Below, one piece after another: positions 12,609 to 20,650 of a DNA stretch of 25,054 bases. Source of the stretch: a bacterium (GTDB lineage Bacteria; Bacillota; Clostridia; Oscillospirales; Oscillospiraceae); contig JAHYYS010000006.1 in the NCBI GenBank assembly GCA_019424865.1, positions 29,679 to 54,732 of the forward strand. The letters are read 5' to 3'. Position 1 is the first letter of the stretch; the number at the start of each line of letters is the position of its first letter. Below the pieces are notes generated by a model. It had not been told where the DNA came from. It searched no databases and was given only the letters and a program-made list of their open reading frames with translations. The position numbers were made by a program, and so were the translations under genes.

Positions 12609-14306
12609 ATGAAGGTTGTCATTGTCGGCGGCGTGGCGGGAGGAGCCACAGCTGCAGCCCGTATCCGCAGACTGGACGAGGCGGCGGAGATTGTGGTCTT
12701 TGAGCGGTCCGGATACATCTCCTATGCCAACTGCGGCCTGCCCTACTACATCGGCGGGGTAATCCAGGACCCGGAGGAGCTGACCCTCCAGACGCCGGAG
12801 AGCTTCTTTGCCCGGTTCCGGGTGAAGATGAAGGTCCGCCACGAGGTGACTGCCGTCTACCCGGAGCGCAAGACCGTATCGGTGAAGAGACTGGACACCG
12901 GAGAGGAATTTGAGGAGTCCTACGACAAACTGCTTCTCTCGCCAGGGGCCAAGCCGGCCCAGCCCCGCCTCCCCGGCATTGGGCTGGATCGGGTGTTTAC
13001 CCTGCGGACGGTGGAGGACACCTTCCGCATCAAGAAGTATATCAGCGCCCATCATCCCAAGTCTGCCGTTCTTGCAGGAGGCGGCTTTATCAGCCTGGAG
13101 CTGGCGGAGAACCTGCGAAAGCTGGGCATGGCGGTCACCGTTGTCCAGCGGCCAAAGCACCTGATGACCCCCTTTGACGGGGATATGGCGGCCCTGCTCC
13201 ACGGTGAGATGCGCAGACATGGAGTCCGGCTGGCGCTGGGCCATACAGTGGAGGGCTTTCAAGAAAGGGACGGCGGCGTGGACGTACTGCTCCAGGGCGA
13301 AGCCCCGATCCACGGGGACATGGTGGTCCTGGCTATCGGCGTGTCACCGGATACCGGCCTGGCCAGGGAGGCCGGCCTGGAGTTGGGGGTCAAGGGGAGC
13401 ATTGTGGTCAACGACAGGATGGAGACCTCTGTGCCGGACATCTATGCAGTGGGGGACGCGGTACAGGTGAAACACTTCGTCACCGGACAGGAAGCCCTCA
13501 TCTCTCTGGCAGGCCCCGCCAACAAGCAGGGGCGCATCGCCGCAGACAACATCTGCGGCGGGGACAGCCGCTACGCCGGTTCCCAGGGCAGCAGCGTCAT
13601 CCAGGTGTTCCGCATGACCGCGGCGGTCACCGGCATCAATGAGACCAGCGCGAAACAAGCGGGGCTTGCCGTGGATAAGGTCATCCTCTCGCCCATGAAC
13701 CACGCCGGCTACTACCCCGGCGGAACGGTCATGACCATGAAGGTGATCTTCGAGCAGGGGACTTACCGCCTGCTGGGCGCTCAGATTGTCGGATACGGTG
13801 GGGTGGACAAACGCATTGATGTGCTGGCCACTGCCATCCGCGCCGGGATGAAGGCCACGGAGCTGAAGGATCTGGACCTGGCCTATGCACCTCCCTACTC
13901 CTCGGCCAAGGATCCGGTGAATATGGCGGGCTTCATGATCGAGAACATCAAGCAGGGCATCCTGCGCCAGTGGTATCTGGAGGACGTGGACACACTCCCC
14001 TGTGACGGCAGCGTGACCCTGCTGGACGTCCGAACAGCGCAGGAGTTTGCCGGCGGCCATCTGGACGGCTTCGTCAATATCCCGGTGGACGAACTGCGGG
14101 AGCATCTGGAGGAACTGGACCGCAGCAGGCCGGTGTACGTCATCTGCCAGAGCGGCCTGCGCAGCTATATCGCCTGCCGTATTCTGGCCGGGCACGGCTT
14201 CGCCTGCTGCAATTTCGCCGGCGGCTTCCGGCTTTATGACGCGGCGGCAAACGACCGCCGCCTTGCCGAGTTGTCCACCCCCTGCGGCATGGATATCAGG
14301 GAATGA
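12609..14306 (+). CDS. CoA-disulfide reductase-like flavoprotein with C-terminal rhodanese domain
   Basis: A 565-residue FAD and NAD(P)H enzyme of the CoADR-RHD type. The FAD-binding VIVGGVAGGATAAARIRRLD opens the protein. SYANCGLPYY carries the single redox cysteine, C42, that forms a mixed disulfide with CoA in this family. A second dinucleotide-binding motif is AVLAGGGFISLELAE (about residues 155-169), and DIYAVGDAV (about 276-284) is the FAD-binding end motif. After the dimerisation domain, residues about 465-550 form a rhodanese domain with active-site C513 (VICQSGLRS). Family members reduce CoA disulfide, CoA persulfide or polysulfide. The start is the ATG at 12609 directly after the rhodanese gene; a longer open frame begins inside that gene and is not used. 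A repeat element and a terminator follow. Confidence 0.92.
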   Translation: MKVVIVGGVAGGATAAARIRRLDEAAEIVVFERSGYISYANCGLPYYIGGVIQDPEELTLQTPESFFARFRVKMKVRHEVTAVYPERKTVSVKRLDTGEEFEESYDKLLLSPGAKPAQPRLPGIGLDRVFTLRTVEDTFRIKKYISAHHPKSAVLAGGGFISLELAENLRKLGMAVTVVQRPKHLMTPFDGDMAALLHGEMRRHGVRLALGHTVEGFQERDGGVDVLLQGEAPIHGDMVVLAIGVSPDTGLAREAGLELGVKGSIVVNDRMETSVPDIYAVGDAVQVKHFVTGQEALISLAGPANKQGRIAADNICGGDSRYAGSQGSSVIQVFRMTAAVTGINETSAKQAGLAVDKVILSPMNHAGYYPGGTVMTMKVIFEQGTYRLLGAQIVGYGGVDKRIDVLATAIRAGMKATELKDLDLAYAPPYSSAKDPVNMAGFMIENIKQGILRQWYLEDVDTLPCDGSVTLLDVRTAQEFAGGHLDGFVNIPVDELREHLEELDRSRPVYVICQSGLRSYIACRILAGHGFACCNFAGGFRLYDAAANDRRLAELSTPCGMDIRE

Positions 14307-14313
14307 CGCCTTT

Positions 14314-14367
14314 CGGGAAACTTCCGACGACAATTTCCCAAGAAACCGAGAAAAATTTCGTGCAGCC
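14314..14367 (+). repeat. Dispersed palindromic element, copy B
   Basis: Closely related to 2175-2230: GACAATTTCCCAAGAAACCG here against GACAATTTCGCAAGAAATCG there, then AAATTTCGTGC. It begins seven bases after the stop codon of the flavoprotein gene and ends eight bases before the terminator. The outer stem is kept in part by G-T pairs. Confidence 0.6.
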
Positions 14368-14375
14368 AAACTTAG

Positions 14376-14410
14376 ACGGGGAAGAGCGCCGTATGCTCTT
14401 TCCCGTTTTT
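14376..14410 (+). terminator. Intrinsic terminator of the thioredoxin operon
   Basis: ACGGGGAAGAGC / GCTCTTTCCCGT with one wobble pair and loop GCCGTAT, ending in a run of five T. Confidence 0.85.
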
Positions 14411-14605
14411 ACATGGTGCAAATCAGGGCTGGCCCTGCTGCCATGATAAAAGCTTCTTATGCTGTGAGCTTTGTGGAATGCTGCCGCCATTTGATTTTTG
14501 CAGCGGAGCACGCCGGCAAAATCCCCCTGCGGGCCACGATTCCAGTTTTTAAGGAATTTTAGAAAAATCTTAATCTTCCCTTCAAGGAGATTTCAGGGCC
14601 GGATG

Positions 14606-14625
14606 TTATCCTAAAAACAGGATAA
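14606..14625. promoter_or_regulatory. Small palindrome before the putative hydrolase gene
   Basis: TTATCCT / AGGATAA with six bases between (AAAAAC), 20 bp before the ATG at 14646 and next to its ribosome site. It may be an operator or a leader hairpin. The rest of 14411-14605 shows no gene and no clear promoter. Confidence 0.4.
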
Positions 14626-14645
14626 GAGAGAGGAGGGCACAGACC

Positions 14646-15179
14646 ATGGCGGAACACACGGTCTATATTCTGCTTACACGTTCGGGCTCCTGGTTTTCCC
14701 GGCTGATTCATCTGGCTACCCAGGACCGGTATACCCATGCCTCCATCGGACTGGACGGCCCTTCCGGCCCCTTTTACAGCTTCGGCCGGAAATATGAGCA
14801 TTTTGCCCTGCCTGCCGGGCTGGTCGAGGAGCAGGTCACCCCCGGACGCACTGCGGTCCCCTGCTGTCTGTATGCGCTTCCGGTGGACGAGGATACTTAC
14901 CTCCGCCTGCGTGTCCGGCTCCGGCACATGTATGCGCAGCGGGAAATATACCGATACAGCCTGCTGGGCGCTCTGGCCTGCTGGTTCCAGTTCCCCCTTC
15001 AGCGCAGCCGCCATTACTTTTGCTCCCAGTTTGTAGCCGCTCTGCTTCAGGACTGCGGCGCTGTGGAGCTGCCCAAGTCCCCCACGCTGCTGCGCCCCGC
15101 CGAGCTGTGCCTGCTGACCAGTCTGCATCCGGTGCACCAGGGGCTGCTGGGCGGAATCCTAAGCCGCCCGGCCGCCTGA
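14646..15179 (+). CDS. Putative permuted papain-like (YiiX/NlpC-P60 type) hydrolase
   Basis: A 177-residue protein without a signal peptide. Near the N-terminus, VYILLTRSGSWFSRLIHLAT and RYTHASIGL place a histidine (H31) in a beta-strand. Later HYFCSQFVAALLQDCG places a cysteine (C126) at the start of a helix. Histidine before cysteine, in these contexts, is the circularly permuted NlpC/P60 or YiiX/YebB arrangement of papain-like peptidases or amidases. Substrates of this group include peptidoglycan and lipid-like amides; none can be assigned. GGAGGG lies eight bases before the ATG. A lipoprotein gene follows 34 bp downstream and is probably co-transcribed. The fold assignment is inference from motif order. 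Confidence 0.7.
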   Translation: MAEHTVYILLTRSGSWFSRLIHLATQDRYTHASIGLDGPSGPFYSFGRKYEHFALPAGLVEEQVTPGRTAVPCCLYALPVDEDTYLRLRVRLRHMYAQREIYRYSLLGALACWFQFPLQRSRHYFCSQFVAALLQDCGAVELPKSPTLLRPAELCLLTSLHPVHQGLLGGILSRPAA

Positions 15180-15213
15180 ACTGCTGTCAGCAATCAGAAA
15201 GAAGGTCTTTGCC

Positions 15214-15660
15214 ATGAAACAAGCGGCCCTCCTGTGGGCGGCGCTGACATTGCTGCTGGGTCTGACCGCCTGCGGCGGATCCCCCTCCGACAGCACAGAG
15301 GATTCCTCTTTTTCTGTCCGGATCATCTGTGAAGCCCCTGACCTCTGCCAGATCTTTTACACCTACTATGTGGACGGCGTATCCCGCGGTTCCGGCGGCG
15401 TGGCGGATCTGAACGGCAGTGCATTGACCGCCGAATCAGACCTTACCCTTCCGTTTCCCCAATCCCGCTTTGAGCAGGGGGATGACATCGCACTGTTTTC
15501 CATCGATTTCTCCCCCTACGGCAGGGATGACACCGCCGAGCTTGCCACCACACAGCCGATCCGGATTGCCGCTCAGTATGGACAGCACTACACCGTTGTG
15601 CTGTCCGGAGACCGGGAACAGGGCTTTCAGGCGGTGCTTCAGGAGCAGCCGCCGGCCTGA
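15214..15660 (+). CDS. Small lipoprotein of unknown function
   Basis: A 148-residue secreted lipoprotein. The signal peptide MKQAALLWAALTLLLGLTAC ends in an LTAC lipobox with the lipidated cysteine at position 20. A short Ser/Asp-rich linker leads to a domain of about 110 residues rich in beta-strand patterns, including a YVDGVSRGSGG turn and two cysteines (in IICEAPDLCQIF). I do not recognise the domain. An AGAAGG ribosome site precedes the ATG. It follows the putative hydrolase with a 34-bp gap. Confidence 0.75.
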   Translation: MKQAALLWAALTLLLGLTACGGSPSDSTEDSSFSVRIICEAPDLCQIFYTYYVDGVSRGSGGVADLNGSALTAESDLTLPFPQSRFEQGDDIALFSIDFSPYGRDDTAELATTQPIRIAAQYGQHYTVVLSGDREQGFQAVLQEQPPA

Positions 15661-15744
15661 CCGGCCCGGCGGCCGGATCCGGTTCTCCGGTTTGGAGGGG
15701 AGCGGCAATTTCAAAGAAAACGGAAAATCGTCAGGAAGAATACA

Positions 15745-15781
15745 TCAAATGGTATGCTCTGAATCGGGGCATACCATTTGA
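15745..15781. repeat. Perfect hairpin after the lipoprotein gene
   Basis: A 13-bp perfect stem, TCAAATGGTATGC / GCATACCATTTGA, with an 11-base loop. No long T-run follows (CATTTCTG), so it is a poor terminator. It may still end the lipoprotein transcript or be a protein-binding site. Confidence 0.5.
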
Positions 15782-15837
15782 CATTTCTGATGTGTTGCAG
15801 TCGTGCAATTCCGCAAATGCCGTGGGCTGCCTGAATC

Positions 15838-15866
15838 TTGAAATACGATATCTGATGTGGTAGAAT
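15838..15866 (+). promoter_or_regulatory. Promoter upstream of smc
   Basis: TTGAAA (15838-15843) and TAGAAT (15861-15866) are 17 bp apart. The expected start near 15873 gives an unusually long leader of about 300 bases before smc. Confidence 0.6.
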
Positions 15867-16173
15867 AAACTGCTATACTGGCTTTCTTTGTCTCCTGCCA
15901 AAAAGGGAATCATAATGCGCAGAGGTGCAGAGACCGCAAGGGAGGCTGATGCGGAAGGGGGAGACGCTCAGCCTTGGGCGATGGGGCTGGGATATTGAAA
16001 GGGGCTTATCGCTTTACACCAAATGCTTGAGCCGGGAACCGGATTACACCTGAATTTGTACCGCAGCACTGAAACGTTACAGGAATTTGTAAGGGGTTAT
16101 GTAAGCGCAGGAAGTCTTATACCCCTTGAGGATACGGGGAATCAAGAGGTTATGAGAAGGAAGAGGTGTGCTT
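15867..16173 (+). other. Long structured leader or small-RNA region before smc
   Basis: About 300 bp without a convincing gene. It contains CCGCA / TGCGG and an overlapping stem GGCTGA (with inner GCG) / CGC-TCAGCC around 15945-15980 enclosing GAAGGGGGAGA, and then GCGAT / ATCGC (15976-16012). No terminator is seen. It could be a leader, a small RNA or a remnant. A 53-codon frame at 16023-16184 has no ribosome site. Confidence 0.4.
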
Positions 16174-19100
16174 ATGTACCTTAAGGCATTAGAGATCCAG
16201 GGCTTCAAATCCTTCCCGGACAAGACGGTGCTCACCTTCGGCGAGGACATCACCGCCATCGTGGGCCCCAACGGGTCCGGAAAATCCAATATTTCCGACG
16301 CTATCCGCTGGGTCATGGGGGAGCAGTCCACCCGGGCCCTGCGGGGGGGCAAGATGGAGGACGTCATCTTCGGCGGCACCGCCCAGCGCCGGCAGACGGG
16401 CTATGCCGAGGTGTCCCTGGTGCTGGACAACACCTCCCACCTCTTTGACATGGAGGAGTCCGAGGTGATGGTCACCCGGCGGTACTACCGCTCGGGGGAG
16501 AGCGAGTACTACATCAACCGCCGCTCGGTGCGCCTGAAGGATGTCAACGAGCTGTTCATGGACACCGGGCTGGGGCGGGAGGGCTATTCCATCATCGGCC
16601 AGGGCAAGATTGACGAGATCCTCTCCGTCAAGTCCTCCGACCGCCGGGAGATCTTTGAGGAGGCCGCCGGCATCTCCCGCTACCGCCACCGGAAGGAGGA
16701 GGCCGAGCGCCGCCTGGAGCGCACCGACGAGAATCTGGTGCGGGTCAACGACAAAATTGCCGAGCTGGAGCTGCAGGTGGAGCCGCTGCGGGCCCAGAGT
16801 GAAAAGGCCAGAAAGTATCTGGTATTGCGGGACGAGCTGCGGGGGCTGGAGATCTCCGTCTGGCTGGACACGCTGGAGCGCATCCGGGCGGGCAATATCA
16901 AGCTGGAGGCCGACTATCAGCAGGCCGTGGGACAGCGGGAGGAGCTGAAAACCGCCCAGGAGAAGGCCTATGCCGCCGCCGAGGCCTTTTCCCAGCAGAT
17001 GCGGGACAAGGATGTGGAGGCCGACCAACTGCGCTTTGCCATGCAGAGCGGGCAGGCCCAGGCCCACGAGCTGGAGTCGGCGGTGGCCGTGCTGAAAAGC
17101 AGCATCCAGCACAACCTGGAGTCCGCCCAGCGCATTCAGGCGGATTTAGAGCAGCAGGAGGGCCGGGAGGATTCTCTGACCGCCCAGATTGGCCAGCGCA
17201 GGCAGCGCCTGGAGGAGATTGAGGAACAGCTGAAGCAGGCCCGCTCGGCCCTGTCCGCCAAGAGCGGCGAGGCGGAGGAGGCCGCCCGGTCGGCGGGCAC
17301 CCTGGCCCGGGAGCTGGAGGAGCTGCGCAGCCGGGCGGACCTGGAGAGTGCCGATGCCGCCGAGGCCAAGGCCCTTCTCTCCGCGCTGGCCGCCGCCGCC
17401 CAGGAGGTGCTGGACCGGGACGAGACGGTCCGGCGGGAGCTGCGGGAGACCCAGGAGCAGCTGGAGCAGGCCCGGGAACAGGCCCGGTCGGCCCGGAAGG
17501 CGCTGGAGGATGCCCGGGAGGAGCGGGACGCCGCCAAAAACGTCATCAGCGGCTATCAGCTGCGGTCTGAGTCCCGCCGGAAGAAGGCGGAGCAGGCCAA
17601 GGACCGCCAGGTCAAGCTGCAGATGGAGGAGAACGCCCTGGCCTCCCGCATCAAGCTGCTCACCGAGATGGAGAACATGCACGAGGGCTATTCCAAGGCG
17701 GTGAAGCTGGTGGTGGGCGAGGCCCGCCGGGGCGCCCTGAAAAATATCCACGGGCCGGTAGCCGACCTTTTGAAGGTGCCGGACCGGTATACCGTCGCCA
17801 TTGAGACCGCCCTGGGGGGCGCTATGCAGAACATCGTGGTGGACCGGGAGGAGGACGGCAAGGCCGTCATCCAGTACCTGAAGCGCCGGGACGGCGGACG
17901 GGCCACCATTCTGCCTTTGAGTTCCATCCGCCCCGGCTCCCTGCGGGAGGGGGAGCGCCTGTCCCGCGAGCCGGGCTTTGTGGGGATTGGGGACCAGCTG
18001 GTCTCGTTTGATCCCAAATACCGCAATGTCTTCTCCAATCTGCTGGGGCGGGTGGCGGTGATGGAAGACCTGGACGCCGCCATTGCCGCGGCCCGGAAGT
18101 ACGGCTACTCCTTCCGCATCGTCACCCTGGACGGACAGGTGCTCAACCCCGGGGGCTCCATGACGGGCGGCTCCGCCAGCCGCAGCGCTGGCATTCTCAG
18201 CCGGGCCAATGAGCTGGAGCGGCTCAGCCGGCAGAGCAGCGAGCTCCAGACCCAGGCGGCCCAGGCGGCCCAGGCCCTGGCCGAGGCGGAGCGGGAGGCC
18301 ACCGCCGCCGCCTATCAGCTGGAGACCGCCCAGGGCCAGCTGCGGGAGTGGGAGGACGCCATTTTAAAGGCGGAGGCCCAGGCGGAGCACTGCAGAAGCG
18401 TGGTGTCCGGGCTGGAGAGCCAGCAGGAGAGCCAGCAGGCCGAGCTGGAGCAGCTGAAGAGCCGGGCCGCCCAGATCGAGACGGATACCCAGACCTCCCG
18501 CGGCCGCATCCAGGAGCTGGAGGGGACGGCCGCCGCCCTGAAGAGCGAGGCGGAGGGCAAGGCCAGGGGCCAGGCCGACCTGCAGGAGCGCTCGGCCCGC
18601 ATCGCCAGGGAGGCCGCGGAGCTGACCGCCTCCCTGGCCGCCCTGGAGGCGGAGCGGGAGGCCACCCGATCCGGCCTGGGGGAGCTGGAGGACCTGAAGG
18701 CCAGTCTGGCCGGGGATCGGGATCAGAGCCGGGCCATGATGGAGGACTATCAGAACAAAAATCAGGCCCTTACCCAGGAGATTGCCCAGAAGGAGGCGCG
18801 GCTGGCCCACCTTCAGGAGGAAAACCGGGGGCGCAGCGAGGCCATCGACCGCCTGAACCGGGAGAAGCTGAGCCTGGAGGGGGAGCGGGTCAAGGCCACC
18901 CGGGAGAGCCAGAGCCGCAACGAGGAGCTGCTGCGGATGGAGGGAGAGGTCTCCCGCCTGGAGCAGAAGAAGATTTCCGCCTCCATGGAGGAGAAGCAGC
19001 TGCTGGACAAGCTGTGGGAGACCTATGAGCTCTCCCACGAGGCGGCCCGGCAGCAGCGGGTGGAGATTGAGTCGGTGCCCAGGGCCAGCCGCCGCATCGC

Positions 19101-19746
19101 CGAGCTGAAAAAGGCCATTTCCGCCCTGGGCAGCGTCAACGTGGGGGCTATTGAGGAGTTCCAGCGGGTCAACGAGCGGTACACCTACCTGACCGACCAG
19201 CGGGACGACGTGGAGAAGGCCAAAAAAGAGCTGGAGGAGGTCATTGCCGGGATTACCGGGGAGATGAAGACCATCTTTGCCCGGGAGTTCCAGAACATCA
19301 ACGAGGCGTTTCAGCAGACCTTCCAGGAGCTGTTTGGGGGCGGAAAGGCCGCCCTGGAGCTGGAGGACCCGGAGGACATTCTCAACTGCGGCATCGAGAT
19401 CAAGGTCCAGCCCCCCGGCAAGGCGCTGAAGGTGCTATCCCTGCTGTCCGGCGGGGAGAAGGCCTTCGTGGCCATCGCTTTGTACTTTGCCATTTTGAAG
19501 GTGCGGCCCACTCCCTTCGTGGTCATGGACGAGATCGAGGCCGCGCTGGACGACAACAACGTGGTCCGCTTTGCCCGGTATATGCGCGCTATGGCCGACA
19601 AGACCCAATTTATCGTCATCACCCACCGCCGGGGCACCATGGAGGAGGCCGACGTCCTCTACGGCGTCACCATGCAGGAGCAGGGTGTATCCCGGATGCT
19701 CACCATCAATCTGAACGATGTGGAGAAAGAGCTGAATATCCGGTGA
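16174..19746 (+). CDS. smc: Chromosome segregation ATPase Smc
   Basis: A 1190-residue SMC protein, full length, that forms the ring condensin with ScpA/ScpB and organises and separates sister chromosomes. The Walker A motif is GPNGSGKSN (31-39). Two long coiled coils (about 165-490 and 670-1010), rich in Glu, Gln, Arg and Ala, flank the hinge domain (about 510-660, with a GGSMTGG-type end). The ABC signature LSGGEKAF is near residue 1091 and the Walker B VVMDEIEAALDD near 1117. The ATG at 16174 has AGAGG seven bases upstream and starts the conserved MYLKALEIQGFKSFPDK; a GTG two codons earlier is less likely. The usual partner rnc is not adjacent. The last 72 bp around its stop are repeated 253 bp downstream. 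Confidence 0.98.
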   Translation: MYLKALEIQGFKSFPDKTVLTFGEDITAIVGPNGSGKSNISDAIRWVMGEQSTRALRGGKMEDVIFGGTAQRRQTGYAEVSLVLDNTSHLFDMEESEVMVTRRYYRSGESEYYINRRSVRLKDVNELFMDTGLGREGYSIIGQGKIDEILSVKSSDRREIFEEAAGISRYRHRKEEAERRLERTDENLVRVNDKIAELELQVEPLRAQSEKARKYLVLRDELRGLEISVWLDTLERIRAGNIKLEADYQQAVGQREELKTAQEKAYAAAEAFSQQMRDKDVEADQLRFAMQSGQAQAHELESAVAVLKSSIQHNLESAQRIQADLEQQEGREDSLTAQIGQRRQRLEEIEEQLKQARSALSAKSGEAEEAARSAGTLARELEELRSRADLESADAAEAKALLSALAAAAQEVLDRDETVRRELRETQEQLEQAREQARSARKALEDAREERDAAKNVISGYQLRSESRRKKAEQAKDRQVKLQMEENALASRIKLLTEMENMHEGYSKAVKLVVGEARRGALKNIHGPVADLLKVPDRYTVAIETALGGAMQNIVVDREEDGKAVIQYLKRRDGGRATILPLSSIRPGSLREGERLSREPGFVGIGDQLVSFDPKYRNVFSNLLGRVAVMEDLDAAIAAARKYGYSFRIVTLDGQVLNPGGSMTGGSASRSAGILSRANELERLSRQSSELQTQAAQAAQALAEAEREATAAAYQLETAQGQLREWEDAILKAEAQAEHCRSVVSGLESQQESQQAELEQLKSRAAQIETDTQTSRGRIQELEGTAAALKSEAEGKARGQADLQERSARIAREAAELTASLAALEAEREATRSGLGELEDLKASLAGDRDQSRAMMEDYQNKNQALTQEIAQKEARLAHLQEENRGRSEAIDRLNREKLSLEGERVKATRESQSRNEELLRMEGEVSRLEQKKISASMEEKQLLDKLWETYELSHEAARQQRVEIESVPRASRRIAELKKAISALGSVNVGAIEEFQRVNERYTYLTDQRDDVEKAKKELEEVIAGITGEMKTIFAREFQNINEAFQQTFQELFGGGKAALELEDPEDILNCGIEIKVQPPGKALKVLSLLSGGEKAFVAIALYFAILKVRPTPFVVMDEIEAALDDNNVVRFARYMRAMADKTQFIVITHRRGTMEEADVLYGVTMQEQGVSRMLTINLNDVEKELNIR

Positions 19747-19748
19747 CG
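19677..19748 (+). repeat. smc 3'-end repeat, parent copy
   Basis: The last 23 codons of smc, the stop codon and two further bases. The segment recurs at 19930-20001 with only two differences in 72 bases, both at third codon positions (GGT/GGC and GTA/GTG). Confidence 0.9.
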
Positions 19749-20095
19749 CCGTAGAGGATGTCGCCGGAGGAAATGGTGCCAAGCCGGAGGGACAGGCATT
19801 TCAGGTGAGGATATCCCCACCAGAGCGGAGCCCAGCGCAGCGGGTCCGATCTGGAGAGGAGGAGCAAGGAAATGGAGCGACCGATGCCCGCCAGGGCGTC
19901 GGGAGCGGAGTGGACTTTGCGACGACGAAGGAGCAGGGCGTGTCCCGGATGCTCACCATCAATCTGAACGATGTGGAGAAAGAGCTGAATATCCGGTGAC
20001 GTCCCAGAGGAAAGACGCCAAGGAAGGACGGCGGGTGACGTTGGAAACAAAGGGCGCTGCGGAACTGTGGGGGATTGAAGTGAGGCGAGAGTAGC
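19749..20095 (+). other. Spacer between smc and the transposase gene, with detached smc end
   Basis: Contains the second smc 3'-end copy (19930-20001) preceded by about 180 bp without a recognisable gene. A 64-codon frame starting at a GTG at 19805 runs into the copied Smc tail (EQGVSRMLTINLNDVEKELN), but its first 40 residues look random. After both copies the flanks share a little more sequence (GGTGACG, then AGAGGA a few bases on). Confidence 0.7.
19930..20001 (+). repeat. smc 3'-end repeat, detached copy
   Basis: A direct copy of 19677-19748, 253 bp downstream, with the smc stop codon preserved at the corresponding place. Only synonymous changes separate it from the parent, so it comes from a working smc allele rather than from long-term decay. 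Confidence 0.9.
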
Positions 20096-20650
20096 ATGGA
20101 ATATCCCAAACGAAAGCATGCGCGGCTGAAAGATTTTGATTACAGCCAGGCAGGGGTGTATTTTGTGACCATATGCACACAAAATCGCCGGTGTGTCTTG
20201 TCGCAAATTACGCCGCCGCGTGTCGTAGGGGCGGAAATGGTAGGGGTAGGGCGGGGGCTTGCCCCCGCCGCCCTTCCGCTCACCGCATGCGGCAGGCTGG
20301 TGGAAGAAGAATTGACGGCCCTTATGGTACGATATCCGTCTGTTTTAGTGGAAAAATATGTAATTATGCCCAATCATGTTCATGCATTGATCTACCTGCA
20401 AGGGGATACGGCGGGGGCAAGCCCCCGCCCTACATTGATGCAGGTTCTGGGGGCGTTGAAATCCTTGACAACGCGGCGGTGGAATGGGTTGATTGGACAA
20501 CCTGGGGCAAAACTTTGGCAATCCGGTTACCATGACCACATTATCCGGGACGACAACGATTTTTTGAACCACTGGACCTACATCGACCAAAACCCCGCCC
20601 GATGGACACAGGACGAGTATTACCAGGAAGAACGGGAGAGACAGCCATGA
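20096..20650 (+). CDS. RAYT-type (REP-associated tyrosine) transposase, IS200-like
   Basis: A 184-residue Y1/HUH nuclease of the RAYT family. The metal-binding HUH motif is MPNHVHALI (H94, H96) and the single catalytic tyrosine is probably Y145 in SGYHDHIIRDDNDFL, followed by HWTYIDQNPARW. Family members nick and join single-stranded hairpins of REP elements. The frame is intact. It contains two 24-bp REP-like palindromes in opposite orientation (20246-20269 and 20410-20433), translated as VGRGLAPA and TAGASPRPT. No IS ends are visible next to the gene, as is usual for RAYTs. It starts about 95 bp after the detached smc end, and its stop overlaps the ATG of the next gene (ATGA). The ribosome site (GAGGCGAGAG) is weak. 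Confidence 0.88.
   Translation: MEYPKRKHARLKDFDYSQAGVYFVTICTQNRRCVLSQITPPRVVGAEMVGVGRGLAPAALPLTACGRLVEEELTALMVRYPSVLVEKYVIMPNHVHALIYLQGDTAGASPRPTLMQVLGALKSLTTRRWNGLIGQPGAKLWQSGYHDHIIRDDNDFLNHWTYIDQNPARWTQDEYYQEERERQP
20246..20269 (+). repeat. REP-like palindrome inside the transposase gene, left copy
   Basis: GTA-GG followed by GGCGGGGGC, loop TT, GCCCCCGCC. Its exact reverse complement is at 20410-20433. It is translated in frame within the transposase (residues 51-58) at a place where related proteins vary in length. Confidence 0.85.
20410..20433 (-). repeat. REP-like palindrome inside the transposase gene, right copy
   Basis: GGCGGGGGC, loop AA, GCCCCCGCC, then CTAC: the reverse complement of the left copy over all 24 bases. 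It is translated as residues 105-113, ten residues after the HUH motif. Two inverted REPs in this spacing resemble a BIME. Confidence 0.85.

Noticed and set aside
15912..16020. Possible lysine riboswitch (AGAGGTGC and a GA-rich loop)
   Set aside because: The conserved GCCGAAG-type box and the five-way junction cannot be found, and smc is not a lysine gene.
16023..16184. 53-codon frame overlapping the smc start
   Set aside because: No ribosome site, no recognisable family, and it overlaps the well-supported smc start in another frame.
16189..17112. Minus-strand frames opposite smc
   Set aside because: Shadows caused by GC-rich third positions in smc. No start signals and no families.
19805..19999. 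64-residue frame ending in the Smc tail
   Set aside because: The first 40 residues look random and the rest is the copied smc end. It is read as a junction product, not a gene.
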